Source: Anaerolineales bacterium
GTDB lineage: Bacteria; Chloroflexota; Anaerolineae; 4572-78; J111
DNA: 64,000 bases
Assembly (NCBI GenBank): GCA_020634855.1
Contig: JACKAU010000004.1
Coordinates: forward strand, 1-64,000
Direction: 5' to 3'
Shown: positions 18,463 through 26,833 of the stretch, piece after piece
Numbering within the stretch: the first letter of the stretch is position 1
How the letters are laid out: every line of letters begins with the position of its first letter
Position numbers and translations under genes: made by a program
Notes under the pieces: model-generated
Told to the model about the DNA's origin: nothing
What the model saw: the letters and a program-made list of their open reading frames with translations, nothing else
The model's database searches: none

Positions 18463-19386
18463 CTACCAACCGCGATCGGCCAGCAGTTCGCTTTGGGGCA
18501 GGCTGCTGACGTTGATGCCGACCATTGGCTCGCCCAGGTTTTTGCTGACCTCGGCCAGTATTTCGGCGTTGTTGTAGTGAGTCACCGCCTCGACGATGGC
18601 TTTGGCGCGCTTGGCCGGGTTGCCGCTCTTGAAGATGCCGCTGCCGACAAAGACGCCGTCCACGCCCAACTGCATCATCAACGCTGCATCGGCCGGGGTG
18701 GCGACGCCGCCGGCGGCAAAATTGACCACCGGCAGCCGGCCCAACTCGCGGGTTTCCTTGACCAGGTCGTACGGCGCGCCGATATCTTTGGCGTAGGTCA
18801 TCAACTCTTCTTCCGGCATATTTTGCAGGCGGCGAATTTCGCCTAGTACGGTGCGGGCGTGACGCACGGCCTCGACCACATCGCCGGTGCCGGCCTCGCC
18901 TTTGGTGCGGATCATCGCCGCGCCTTCGCCGACGCGGCGGAGGGCTTCACCCAGATTGCGGCAACCGCAGACAAACGGTACTTTGAAGTTATGCTTGTTG
19001 ATGTGGTACATCTCATCGGCGGGGGTCAGCACCTCGCTCTCGTCGATGTAATCCACGCCGATGGCTTCCAAGATTTGGGCCTCAACAAAGTGGCCGATGC
19101 GGGCCTTAGCCATCACCGGAATGGAGACCGTTTCGATGATGCCCTGGATCATATCGGGATCGCTCATGCGGGCCACGCCGCCGTTGGCGCGAATATCGGC
19201 CGGCACTCGTTCGAGCGCCATCACGGCGCAAGCCCCGGCTTCTTCAGCAATTTTAGCATGCTCAGGCGTCACCACATCCATAATGACCCCCCCTTTGAGC
19301 ATTTGAGCCAGCCCGGCTTTCACGCGCCAGGTGGCGGTTTCCTGTCCTGCTCCGTTACTGCTTATGTTTCCGTTTTGTGTTGTCAT
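18463..19386 (-). CDS. pdxS: pyridoxal 5'-phosphate synthase lyase subunit PdxS
   Basis: 307 residues, slightly longer than usual because of a polar N-terminal extension (MTTQNGNISSNGAGQE). The TIM-barrel landmarks are all present: GLAQMLKGGVIMDVVTPEHA, ACAVMALERVPADIRA, MAKARIGHF, DYIDESEVLTPADE, PFVCGCRNLGEALRRVGEGAAMIRTKGEAGTG, and VVNFAAGGVATPADAALMMQLG. PdxS condenses ribose 5-phosphate, glyceraldehyde 3-phosphate and ammonia to PLP; ammonia comes from the glutaminase PdxT. No pdxT is adjacent or in the window. A GGAGGA ribosome site precedes the ATG. Upstream genes on the same strand include PLP-dependent enzymes and a MocR-type regulator. Confidence 0.97.
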   Translation of the reverse strand: MTTQNGNISSNGAGQETATWRVKAGLAQMLKGGVIMDVVTPEHAKIAEEAGACAVMALERVPADIRANGGVARMSDPDMIQGIIETVSIPVMAKARIGHFVEAQILEAIGVDYIDESEVLTPADEMYHINKHNFKVPFVCGCRNLGEALRRVGEGAAMIRTKGEAGTGDVVEAVRHARTVLGEIRRLQNMPEEELMTYAKDIGAPYDLVKETRELGRLPVVNFAAGGVATPADAALMMQLGVDGVFVGSGIFKSGNPAKRAKAIVEAVTHYNNAEILAEVSKNLGEPMVGINVSSLPQSELLADRGW

Positions 19387-19416
19387 GTGTTCCTCCAGAG
19401 ATTTTCTTCTCTTAAA

Positions 19417-19518
19417 AGTTAGTAGAGTTAGTAGAGTTTGTGGAGTTCTTAGAGTTAGTGGAGTTAGTGGAGTTGATAGGGTTTTTAGAGTTAGTAGAGT
19501 TTTATGAGTTTGTAAAGT
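19417..19518. repeat. 9-bp-periodic repeat array (AGTTAGTAG type), left
   Basis: About eleven imperfect copies of a nonamer of the form GTTAGTAGA / GTTAGTGGA. It faces array 19610-19694, which has the complementary sequence, so the two can pair across about 90 bp. Located in the 300-bp gap between the 19687 gene and pdxS. Confidence 0.75.
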
Positions 19519-19609
19519 CAGGACTTGAAATGTAAATAGTGCAATGGGCCTTCAGGTGAATGGCTAAGTTCATTCACTCTCTCCATCTCTAATCATCCTA
19601 CTTAACACC

Positions 19610-19694
19610 TAACTCCATAAACTCCATTAACTCAACAAACTCCACAAACTCCATTAACTCCATAAACTCAACGAACTCCATAAACTCTATGAAC
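19610..19694. repeat. 9-bp-periodic repeat array (AACTCCATA type), right
   Basis: About nine imperfect copies of AACTCCATA/AACTCCATT, the reverse complement of the left array motif. It runs into the last codons and stop of the gene at 19687-20001. Confidence 0.75.
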
Positions 19695-20001
19695 TGACTT
19701 TGCTTTTGGCAATGGCGTGATCGGGATATACGTCCAAAACCCGCTTGTAAAGGGCCATCGCCTGTTCGGTTTCGCCTTTTTGCTCCAACGTGGCGGCGGC
19801 GACGCAGGCTTCGTCGGGCTTCATGCCCTCCGGCGTCATCTTGCCGCCGAGCATGTAGCAGAAGGCTTTGTAGCCTACCTTCGGCCCATCTTTGATCACA
19901 ATTTTGCGCAGATCATCCACGGATTCGGCTTTGTCGATCTCGCCTTCGACACGTTTGAGATCGCTGTAGCCAGCGACCGGACTATAGGGTTTTTTGGCCA
20001 T
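19687..20001 (-). CDS. small soluble protein with TPR-like C-terminus, unknown function
   Basis: 104 residues, no signal peptide. The N-terminal half is charged (GYSDLKRVEGEIDKAESVDDL). The C-terminal third, AAATLEQKGETEQAMALYKR and VLDVYPDHAIA, has the residue spacing of one tetratricopeptide helix pair. A GAGGTGA ribosome site is well placed. It lies between pdxS and the threonine aldolase gene on the same strand. I do not recognise the family; a protein-interaction role is only a guess from the TPR-like end. Confidence 0.65.
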   Translation of the reverse strand: MAKKPYSPVAGYSDLKRVEGEIDKAESVDDLRKIVIKDGPKVGYKAFCYMLGGKMTPEGMKPDEACVAAATLEQKGETEQAMALYKRVLDVYPDHAIAKSKVSS

Positions 20002-20078
20002 AAGTTCACCTCGGATAGCGTTTATTGATTTAAAAAATGTTGTTTGATTCCAGCATTAAGGCTCAGCCTTTATTTCCA

Positions 20079-21104
20079 CTACAGATACCGTTCGCTGCAT
20101 TCCGCCGCGCATTGAAGCACATACTCAATGTCCTCGGCTTCGATGCCGTAGTGGGTGACGGCGCGCACCGGGTATGGGCCGCCGCTGATGACGATGCCGC
20201 GTTCGGCCATAAACGGCGAAAAGGTGGCGGCCAACGGCTCGGCCAGGGTGAAAAAGACCATGTTAGTCTGAACGGTGTCCAGGTCAAGATTGTAGCCGGG
20301 AATGCGGCTTAAACCCTCGGCCAGACGGTGAGCGTTGGCGTGATCGTCGCTTAGGCGCTCGACCATTTGGGTTAGGGCGACGATGCCGGCCGCGGCCAAT
20401 ATGCCGGCCTGGCGCATCCCCCCGCCGACCACTTTGCGCCAGCGTCGGGCCGTGGCGATAAAGTCCGCCGGCCCGCATAACAGCGAGCCGACCGGCGCGG
20501 CCAACCCTTTCGACAAACAGAACGAGACCGAGTCGAAATGTTGGGTGATTTCTCTGACATCGACGCCCTGCTTGACCGCCGCGTTGAAAACCCGCGCGCC
20601 GTCCAGATGGGTCGCCAGACCATGCTGTTGGGCCAAGGCGCCGGCTTCGGCCAAATAATCGAGCGGCAAGACGAGGCCGTTGTGGGTGTTCTCCAGACAC
20701 AGCAGGCGGGTGCGGACAAAGTGGTTGTCATCCGGTTTAATCGCCGCCTCGACCTTGGCCAGGTTCAACGTCGCGTCCGCCTCAAAATCGAGCGGTTGGG
20801 CCTGAACGCTGCCCAAAATGGCGGCCCCGCCGCCTTCATAGCGATAGGTGTGGGCGGTCTGTCCCACGATATACTCATCGCCGCGACCGCAGTGACTCAT
20901 CACGCCCACCAAATTGCTCTGCGTGCCGCTCGATACAAACAGGGCCGCTTCTTTGCCCATCGTTGCGGCCGCCAGCGCTTCCAGTCGATTGACGGTCGGG
21001 TCTTCGCCGTAAACGTCGTCGCCCACTTCGGCCGTCGCCATGGCTTCGCGCATGGCCGGACTGGGCAGCGTGACCGTATCGCTGCGTAAATCAATTCGTT
21101 TCAT
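20079..21104 (-). CDS. ltaE: low-specificity L-threonine aldolase
   Basis: 341 residues, normal for this fold-type I PLP enzyme. Landmarks: IDLRSDTVTLPSPAMREAM at the N-terminus, VGDDVYGEDPTVNRLE, FVSSGTQSNL, CLENTHN, HLDGARVFNAA, and the PLP-binding lysine in SFCLSKGLAAPVGS. It cleaves threonine (and allo-threonine) to glycine and acetaldehyde. The gene overlaps the end of the threonine dehydratase gene by 14 bp, so both threonine-degrading enzymes are made from one message. Confidence 0.93.
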   Translation of the reverse strand: MKRIDLRSDTVTLPSPAMREAMATAEVGDDVYGEDPTVNRLEALAAATMGKEAALFVSSGTQSNLVGVMSHCGRGDEYIVGQTAHTYRYEGGGAAILGSVQAQPLDFEADATLNLAKVEAAIKPDDNHFVRTRLLCLENTHNGLVLPLDYLAEAGALAQQHGLATHLDGARVFNAAVKQGVDVREITQHFDSVSFCLSKGLAAPVGSLLCGPADFIATARRWRKVVGGGMRQAGILAAAGIVALTQMVERLSDDHANAHRLAEGLSRIPGYNLDLDTVQTNMVFFTLAEPLAATFSPFMAERGIVISGGPYPVRAVTHYGIEAEDIEYVLQCAAECSERYL

Positions 21105-22065
21105 AGGTACTCAAAATCCCCTTCAATTTCTCCATTGACAGATTGCCGCCAGAGAGAATAAGCACAACCTGCTTGCCCACCAGCCGATCTTTCATCTGCA
21201 ACGCCGCCGCCAGCGGAGCCGCCCCCGCCCCTTCGGCCAGGTTGCGGGTATGTTCCAGCAGCAGGCCAACCGCGTGTTTGATGTCCGCGTCATCGACCAG
21301 GACAAAATCATCGAGATATTGGCGCATGATGCGTTGGGTATTTTGGAACGGCACGCGGGTGGCGATGCCCTCGGCAAAGGTGTTCATCTCGGCCGTCACC
21401 AGTTCGCCGCGCTGCCAACTGCGCTGCATCGACGGAGCCTGGGCCGACTGCACCGCGATAACCTCAATCTTGGGATTGATACTCTTGGCGACGATGCTGA
21501 CGCCGCACGCGCCGCTGCCCGCGCCAACCGGCACAATAATCGTATCGACCTCCGGGAGTTCTTCCACAATTTCCAGCGCGTACGTCCCGACGCCGCAGAT
21601 CAACAGCTCTTCGGTCGGCCCGATAAAACGGCCGCCGTGAGCTTCGGCCTCGCCCATAATCCACTCGCGGGCGGTGTCGAAATCATGGCCGTGGAACACA
21701 ACCTCCGCGCCCAGGCCGCGCATCGCCGCCACCTTGCCGGGGTTAGCGCCTTCCGGCACGGCGATGGTCGCTTTGATACCGTAGGCTCGGGCGCTAAAGG
21801 CAATACTCTGGCCGTGGTTGCCCGTCGAGGCGGTGAAAAGACCCGCCTCGCGCTCCGCCTCAGTCAGATTGGCGGCCAAATTCAACCCCCCGCGCACCTT
21901 AAACGCGCCGACCGGCTGGTGGTTTTCGTGTTTAACCCACACCTGCGCCCCCACCAACTCGCTCAGGCCGCTGTAATGATAAAGCGGCGTCGGTTTGAGG
22001 TAGCGATAAACGTTAGGCCGGGCGGCGATGATGTCGTGTAAGGTGGGCATTGGCTGTTCGGTCAT
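21091..22065 (-). CDS. threonine/serine dehydratase (threonine ammonia-lyase), no ACT domain
   Basis: 324 residues. Fold-type II PLP landmarks: TPLYHYSGLSELVGAQVWVK, the lysine motif NHQPVGAFKVRGG, the phosphate/serine loop TASTGNHGQSIAFSA, PVGAGSGACG and the C-terminal ILSGGNLS. It converts threonine to 2-oxobutyrate and ammonia (or serine to pyruvate). The lack of a C-terminal regulatory ACT domain points to the catabolic type rather than the isoleucine-regulated IlvA. It overlaps both neighbours: 4 bp (ATGA) with the phosphoesterase upstream and 14 bp with ltaE downstream. Confidence 0.92.
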   Translation of the reverse strand: MTEQPMPTLHDIIAARPNVYRYLKPTPLYHYSGLSELVGAQVWVKHENHQPVGAFKVRGGLNLAANLTEAEREAGLFTASTGNHGQSIAFSARAYGIKATIAVPEGANPGKVAAMRGLGAEVVFHGHDFDTAREWIMGEAEAHGGRFIGPTEELLICGVGTYALEIVEELPEVDTIIVPVGAGSGACGVSIVAKSINPKIEVIAVQSAQAPSMQRSWQRGELVTAEMNTFAEGIATRVPFQNTQRIMRQYLDDFVLVDDADIKHAVGLLLEHTRNLAEGAGAAPLAAALQMKDRLVGKQVVLILSGGNLSMEKLKGILSTYETN

Positions 22066-23012
22066 ACTGTCTCCTCAAAAATGTGGCTGCCCTGCCGGTC
22101 GGCCTCATCGCCCAGAGCCAGACCCACATGGAGTTCGACAATATCAAGGTCGAAACCGGCGGCATTATGCCAGGCGTCGATCATGGCGGCTTTGGCTTGG
22201 TCGATCCGATCCGGGCCGGCGGCATCGGGCGTTTGCCAATCGATTTGCCAGCGCCCGTCAGCATGCCGTGACAGGCGAAACGTCCGGTAAGCCAAAGGGT
22301 AGATCGTTGTCGACGGGGCGGCGGCGTGGAGGCGGTCGCCCAGCTTATCGACTTTGGTTTGATGGTGATGGCCGGTTAGCACCAACTTCACCTGGGGATG
22401 CGCATCGAGCAGCGCCAATAGCTGCGGGCCGTTGCTGCAAACAAAGTTGGTAAAGTTGGGATGGTCATCGACCGGAGCCAGTTTGTGAAGCGGATGATGG
22501 ACGGCGACGATGACAAATTTGTCGGCGTGGGCAGCAAGCTCCTGCTCCAGCCAGCGCCATTGAGCGTCATCGATCACCCCGCCCCAATCCGCATCGCGAA
22601 TGGAGTCAAGCCCGATAATCTGTACCTGGGGATCGACGGCGATCGACCAGTAGCCGGACTGAGCTTCGGGCGCGGTGGGGCGTTGGTCAAACTGCGGGTT
22701 GAAGTGGCGGGCGAAATCGCGTCGAGTCAGCCCTTCGGTGCGGTCGAGCGTGCGTCGATCATGGTTGCCGGGAATGATGTAATACGGTTTATCGAGGCTT
22801 TTTATGCCGGCCTGAAATTGGTCGAACTCATATTGATCGGCGACATCGAACAGATCGCCGGTAATTAGCACAAAATCGAGATCGGCCTGTTGGTTGAGGT
22901 CGGCAATGATGCCGGCCAGAATATCGGGCGCGTGATCGGACAGCAGTTCGTGATGGCTGCCTAGAGATGAAAAGTGAATATCGCTGATTTGGGCGAAATG
23001 GAGAGATGTCAT
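22062..23012 (-). CDS. calcineurin-like metallophosphoesterase (CpdA-like)
   Basis: 316 residues from ATG 23012. This start lies 20 bp after the stop of the upstream MocR gene and begins directly with the first strand of the fold; a longer frame to TTG 23066 would overlap that gene. All five metal motifs are visible: FAQISDIH, ITGDLFD, IPGNHDRR, VAVHHP and TGHHHQTK. The layout resembles cyclic-AMP phosphodiesterase CpdA/Icc and related nucleotide phosphodiesterases; the substrate cannot be told from sequence. It is translationally coupled to the dehydratase gene. Confidence 0.88.
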   Translation of the reverse strand: MTSLHFAQISDIHFSSLGSHHELLSDHAPDILAGIIADLNQQADLDFVLITGDLFDVADQYEFDQFQAGIKSLDKPYYIIPGNHDRRTLDRTEGLTRRDFARHFNPQFDQRPTAPEAQSGYWSIAVDPQVQIIGLDSIRDADWGGVIDDAQWRWLEQELAAHADKFVIVAVHHPLHKLAPVDDHPNFTNFVCSNGPQLLALLDAHPQVKLVLTGHHHQTKVDKLGDRLHAAAPSTTIYPLAYRTFRLSRHADGRWQIDWQTPDAAGPDRIDQAKAAMIDAWHNAAGFDLDIVELHVGLALGDEADRQGSHIFEETV

Positions 23013-23031
23013 CGGCCGGTCGCTGTCACCC

Positions 23032-24555
23032 TTATAATATATGCATCGAGGCCGGTCGCGGCTCAATCATCGCGTTTGATCGCGCCAGCAGTTCTTTCCA
23101 GGCTTTGCCCAAGCGCCGGATCCCTTCTTCAATTACGTCGGGCGGGCAGCCGGCAAAGTTGAGGCGCATGGCGTGGGCAAAGAAGCCCCCGGCCGAAAAG
23201 ACCGAGCCGATGGAGAAGGCCACGTTATAGTTGATGGCCGTCAGGTACAGTTCGGTGGCGGTGGGGCCGGGTTGGGGCATCTCAACCCACAGATAAATCC
23301 CCCCGGCCGGGCAGCGCCAACGGGCTTCGGCGGGAAAATGCTGCGCCATCGCGGCCAGCATGGCATCGCGCCGGGTCCGGTAGCCATTGCGCACCGTTTC
23401 AAGGTGGATCGGAAAGTGGCCGCTTTCCAGGTAGGCGTGCAGCGCCCGTTGGTTGAGCGGCGAGGTCAAAATATCCGTCGTTTGTTTGGTGGCCACCAAC
23501 CGCTCTTGCAGTTGCGACGGCGCCACCAGATAACCAATGCGGATGCCCGGCACCAGGGTTTTGCTGAAACCGCCGGCTTGAAAAACAATGCCGGCTGTAT
23601 CCAGACTTTTGAGGGTCGGCAAGGGCGGGCGGTCGTAGTAAAGTTCGTCGTAGGTGGTGTCTTCCAGAATCGGCACGCCGTAACGGGCTGCAATCTCCAA
23701 TAGGGCCTGCCGCCGCCCCAACGGCATGGTGATGCCGGTTGGGTTGTGGAAGTTGGGCGTGACATAGATCAGGCTGGGCCGGTGGCGTAGAATGATCTGC
23801 TCCAACTGGTCAACCTGCAGGCCGTGTTCATCCATCGGCACGCCGACCGGGGTGATGCGGCGCGATGACAGCAGGTCGAGCAGGCCCAAGTAGCAGGGTT
23901 CCTCAACGACCAACGCGCTGTGTTCGCTGCGGGCCAGCACTCGCAGCGTAATATCGACCGCTTGCTGACAGCCGGCGGTGATCAGGATGTCGGTGGCTTT
24001 GGCCTCAATCCCCTGAGTCTGGAGCATCTCGGCGATGACCTGACGCAGCGGGAAGTAGCCGGCCGCCTCTTCATATTGCAGGGCCTCGGCCCCGTCGCGG
24101 CGCAGGACATCGTTAATGGCCCGGCGAAATTCATTCACAGGGATGAACTCGCTGGCCGGGGTGCCGGCGGCAAATGAGATGACGCCCGGCTGGCGGGCCA
24201 GACGCATCATTTCAGTCATCATGTGGCCGGCATCCCAATACCGGCGCGGCTGCGAACTGCCCAGGCGCACGGGTTCGAGCGTTGGTTCATCCGGCGCGGG
24301 CGGCTGGTGAGGGCCGGTGACATAGGTGCCGCTGCCGACTCGGGTGGCGACCAACCCTTCCGCTTCCAACTCGGCGTAGGCGTTGACCACCGTCACCCGG
24401 TTGACGCCTAACTGTTTGGCCAAGACTCGGCTGGCCGGCAAGCGCGTTTCCGACGTCAAGTCGCCCGATTCGATCCGCTGGCGTAGATGGTCGGCCACTT
24501 GCAGATACAGGGCGCGACTTTTGTCTCGATCTAGCTCAAGCCTGCTGAAAAACAT
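23032..24555 (-). CDS. MocR-type regulator: GntR winged helix fused to class-I aminotransferase domain
   Basis: 507 residues from ATG 24555. A TATAAT box on the minus strand at 24591-24586, 30 bp upstream of this ATG, supports this start; a longer open frame to 24702 would begin before the promoter. The GntR domain (about 15-80) contains RALYLQVADHLRQRIESGDL and LPASRVLAKQLGVNRVTVV. The aminotransferase domain (about 115-500) has YVTPNFHNPTG, LEDTTYDELYYD and the PLP lysine in QAGGFSKTLVPGIRIGYL. MocR proteins sense PLP or act as aminotransferases; PdxR members activate pdxS in other bacteria. With pdxS 4 kb away on the same strand this role is plausible. Confidence 0.9.
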   Translation of the reverse strand: MFFSRLELDRDKSRALYLQVADHLRQRIESGDLTSETRLPASRVLAKQLGVNRVTVVNAYAELEAEGLVATRVGSGTYVTGPHQPPAPDEPTLEPVRLGSSQPRRYWDAGHMMTEMMRLARQPGVISFAAGTPASEFIPVNEFRRAINDVLRRDGAEALQYEEAAGYFPLRQVIAEMLQTQGIEAKATDILITAGCQQAVDITLRVLARSEHSALVVEEPCYLGLLDLLSSRRITPVGVPMDEHGLQVDQLEQIILRHRPSLIYVTPNFHNPTGITMPLGRRQALLEIAARYGVPILEDTTYDELYYDRPPLPTLKSLDTAGIVFQAGGFSKTLVPGIRIGYLVAPSQLQERLVATKQTTDILTSPLNQRALHAYLESGHFPIHLETVRNGYRTRRDAMLAAMAQHFPAEARWRCPAGGIYLWVEMPQPGPTATELYLTAINYNVAFSIGSVFSAGGFFAHAMRLNFAGCPPDVIEEGIRRLGKAWKELLARSNAMIEPRPASMHIL

Positions 24556-24585
24556 GGGATACAGTCCAATTTTAACGTGAGGGTT

Positions 24586-24649
24586 ATTATAGCATGCCAA
24601 TTTGGTTTTGGATAGGGCCAATTGGCGAGGGATTGAGGGGGCCAATTGG
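24586..24649 (-). promoter_or_regulatory. promoter of the MocR operon with three CCAATTGG-type boxes
   Basis: On the minus strand TATAAT is at 24591-24586. Upstream of it are CCAATTTGG (24597-24605), CCAATTGG (24618-24625) and CCAATTGG (24642-24649), spaced 21 and 24 bp, near two helical turns. Repeated boxes on the same face next to the -35 region are typical operator sites, here perhaps for MocR autoregulation. No good -35 hexamer is seen, which fits an activated promoter. Confidence 0.55.
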
Positions 24650-24659
24650 GGGTAAGGGG

Positions 24660-24705
24660 TAATTGGTAACTGGTAATTAGAGGATGATTTACCAGTTACC
24701 AATTA
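24660..24705. terminator. 17-bp perfect hairpin after pepF
   Basis: Perfect inverted repeat (24660-24676 and 24689-24705, TAATTGGTAACTGGTAA and complement) with a 12-nt loop, 16 bp after the pepF stop on the minus strand. It lacks a long T-run, so termination is likely but not certain. Confidence 0.6.
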
Positions 24706-24720
24706 TGGTTATCGAAGCGA

Positions 24721-26499
24721 TTAACTTACTTTTTCAGCCAGCGCCACAAACTCATCGACATCGGCCAGGACGCGATCCGCGGCTGTTTCCCAAAATTCGG
24801 GTTGGGTTAAATCAACGCCGAGATGTTTTTGGGCCAGATCTTCGGTATCCATCGAGCCGGTATCGCGCAGTAGAGCGACATAGCGATTGTGAAAGGCCGG
24901 CCCTTCGGCCATCGCCTGAGCGTAGACGCCGTTGCTGAAGAGAAAGCCGAAGGTGTAGGGGAAGTTATAAAACGGGGCGTGGGTGATATAAAAATGAAGC
25001 TTTGAGGCCCAAAAGAGAGGGTGGTAAACGGCCAGACCATCTTTAAAAGCCGTCTTCTGGGCCGACAGCATCAGCTCGTTCAGGTCATCGACGCTGAGCT
25101 GTTTTTTGGCGCGTTCATCAAAAAACGCCTGCTCGAAAAGGAATCGGGCGCGAATGTTCATTAGAAAAGCGGCGGCATCATTGAGTTTGGTGCCCAGGAT
25201 GCTCAATCGCTCCTGATCGTCGCGGCTGGCCTCGAAGCTGGCGTTGCGAACCACCATTTCATTGAAGGTGCTGGCCGTTTCGGCCACACTCATGGTGTAA
25301 CGCCGGGCGCCATAGGGCAGATCGCGCATGACCCAACCGTGATAACCGTGGCCTAACTCGTGGGCCAGCGTCAGCATGCCGTTGTAGCTGCCGTTGTAGG
25401 TCATAAAAATGCGCGCTTCTCGGCTGAGCGGCAGGCTGGTACAATAGGCCCCGGCCCGCTTGCCGGGTCGATCTTCGGCTTCGATCCAGCGTTGGTCGAC
25501 AGCCATGCGGCAGTAATCGGCGATGGCGCTATCGAAAGTATTGATGCTATCGACGACGAAATCGGAGGCTTCCTGGTAAGTGAAGGTTTTGGTCACCTGT
25601 CCGACCGGGGCGTCAACATCAAACCAGGTCAGTTTATCGATGCCAAATAATTTGGCTTTGGCGTCAAAGTAATCGAGTAATTTGGCGCTTTTGGCATCGA
25701 CCACGTCCCACATGGCCTCTAACGTTGCCGCCGAAAAACGGTTATTCAGCAGCGGCTCATGCAGCACCGACTGCCAACTACGATGCTTGTAGAGCGCCAG
25801 CCGGAACCCGGCCTGAAAGTTAAGGGCCAAAGCGCAGGTTTTGGCCAGTTCGGCCCAACTCTGCTCAAACAGCTCAAACGCCGCCTGCCGTACCGAGCGG
25901 TCAGGATCATCATAAAATTTGCTTTGCAGTTGCCCCAACGAGATGGGCTTACCCTCAAACTCGACCTCTTTATCACCGCTAACAATATCATATAATCGGC
26001 CCCAGGCGTGATAGCCGTCAGTGGCCAGATCGTTCGCCAGCGTCTCCAATTCCGGAGCCATCTTTTGGCGAGCTAACTCGCGGGTTTTGTTGAGCGAAAA
26101 GGCCACGCTGTTGAGATCGGTGTTGGTGACTAAATTTGTCCAGGCGGCGTCGTCCTGTTCGGCGAAAGCGGCTTGGTATCGGGTCCAAAGAGCGCCCAAT
26201 TTGGCGCTAAGTTGCTCAGTTTGGCCCATCAGTTGGAGCGCTCGCTCATCTTTGACATTTTGCGATGCCAGACAACCGACGAAGGCGCTGGCTTGATGAA
26301 GCCGAGCGCCCAAATCGAACAGGGTTTGAATGGCATCCACCCAGGCCGATTGAGTTTCATCGGTCAGCGAAGCGGGCGCACCCGTCGCTTCAAAACTATC
26401 GAGATCGGCGGTGAGTTGACTTAAAAAATCGGCCAGCGCCTTTGACTGGCTACCACCTGCAAAAATCGAGTCAAGATCCCAATTGACGTTGATTGACAT
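24721..26499 (-). CDS. pepF: oligoendopeptidase F (M3 family metallopeptidase)
   Basis: 592 residues, full length for PepF. The zinc site is LAHELGHGYHGW (H-E-x-x-H) in the C-terminal third, followed by a downstream Glu region TMSVAETASTFNEM that supplies the third ligand. The N-terminal alpha-helical lid (WDLDSIFAGGSQSK...) and KHRSWQSVLHEPLLNNRF are typical. It is cytoplasmic (no signal) and cleaves short peptides. A GAGGT ribosome site precedes the ATG and a good promoter lies at 26540-26567. Likely monocistronic. Confidence 0.95.
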   Translation of the reverse strand: MSINVNWDLDSIFAGGSQSKALADFLSQLTADLDSFEATGAPASLTDETQSAWVDAIQTLFDLGARLHQASAFVGCLASQNVKDERALQLMGQTEQLSAKLGALWTRYQAAFAEQDDAAWTNLVTNTDLNSVAFSLNKTRELARQKMAPELETLANDLATDGYHAWGRLYDIVSGDKEVEFEGKPISLGQLQSKFYDDPDRSVRQAAFELFEQSWAELAKTCALALNFQAGFRLALYKHRSWQSVLHEPLLNNRFSAATLEAMWDVVDAKSAKLLDYFDAKAKLFGIDKLTWFDVDAPVGQVTKTFTYQEASDFVVDSINTFDSAIADYCRMAVDQRWIEAEDRPGKRAGAYCTSLPLSREARIFMTYNGSYNGMLTLAHELGHGYHGWVMRDLPYGARRYTMSVAETASTFNEMVVRNASFEASRDDQERLSILGTKLNDAAAFLMNIRARFLFEQAFFDERAKKQLSVDDLNELMLSAQKTAFKDGLAVYHPLFWASKLHFYITHAPFYNFPYTFGFLFSNGVYAQAMAEGPAFHNRYVALLRDTGSMDTEDLAQKHLGVDLTQPEFWETAADRVLADVDEFVALAEKVS

Positions 26500-26539
26500 G
26501 AGTTTATACCTCGCTGAAGGATTAAATATAGTAAATATG

Positions 26540-26567
26540 ATTGTAAACTCCGAGCGGGTAATGTCAA
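26540..26567 (-). promoter_or_regulatory. sigma-70-type promoter of pepF
   Basis: On the minus strand TTGACA (26567-26562), 16-bp spacer, TACAAT (26545-26540). The start of transcription would be about 35 bp before the pepF ATG at 26499. Confidence 0.7.
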
Positions 26568-26704
26568 TTTTAATAAACTAACAGTTGTCTGTGGTTACAA
26601 CACCGATGGGCCTTATAGCCGAATTTGAACATTTAGCCGCAAGTAAGTTAAAATCAGGGGGAGAACGACAAAACCTACGGTACAGCAACAACGATACAAA
26701 ATAT

Positions 26705-26734
26705 TCGCAGGGCAAACTTGAGTTTGCCCTGCGA
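26705..26734. repeat. 14-bp perfect hairpin in the pepF / 26834 intergenic region
   Basis: TCGCAGGGCAAACT (26705-26718) and its complement (26721-26734) with a 2-nt loop. It lies between divergent genes, so it is not a normal terminator. The rest of 26500-26833 contains the pepF promoter and no gene. Confidence 0.6.
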
Positions 26735-26833
26735 GAAGTGTTTAGCTATCAGCTATCAGTTTAAGGCTGGCTGCTTACAAATGAAGTGACATATCACCCC
26801 TATTTTTAACAGCAAGACTAACGGAGGAATAGT

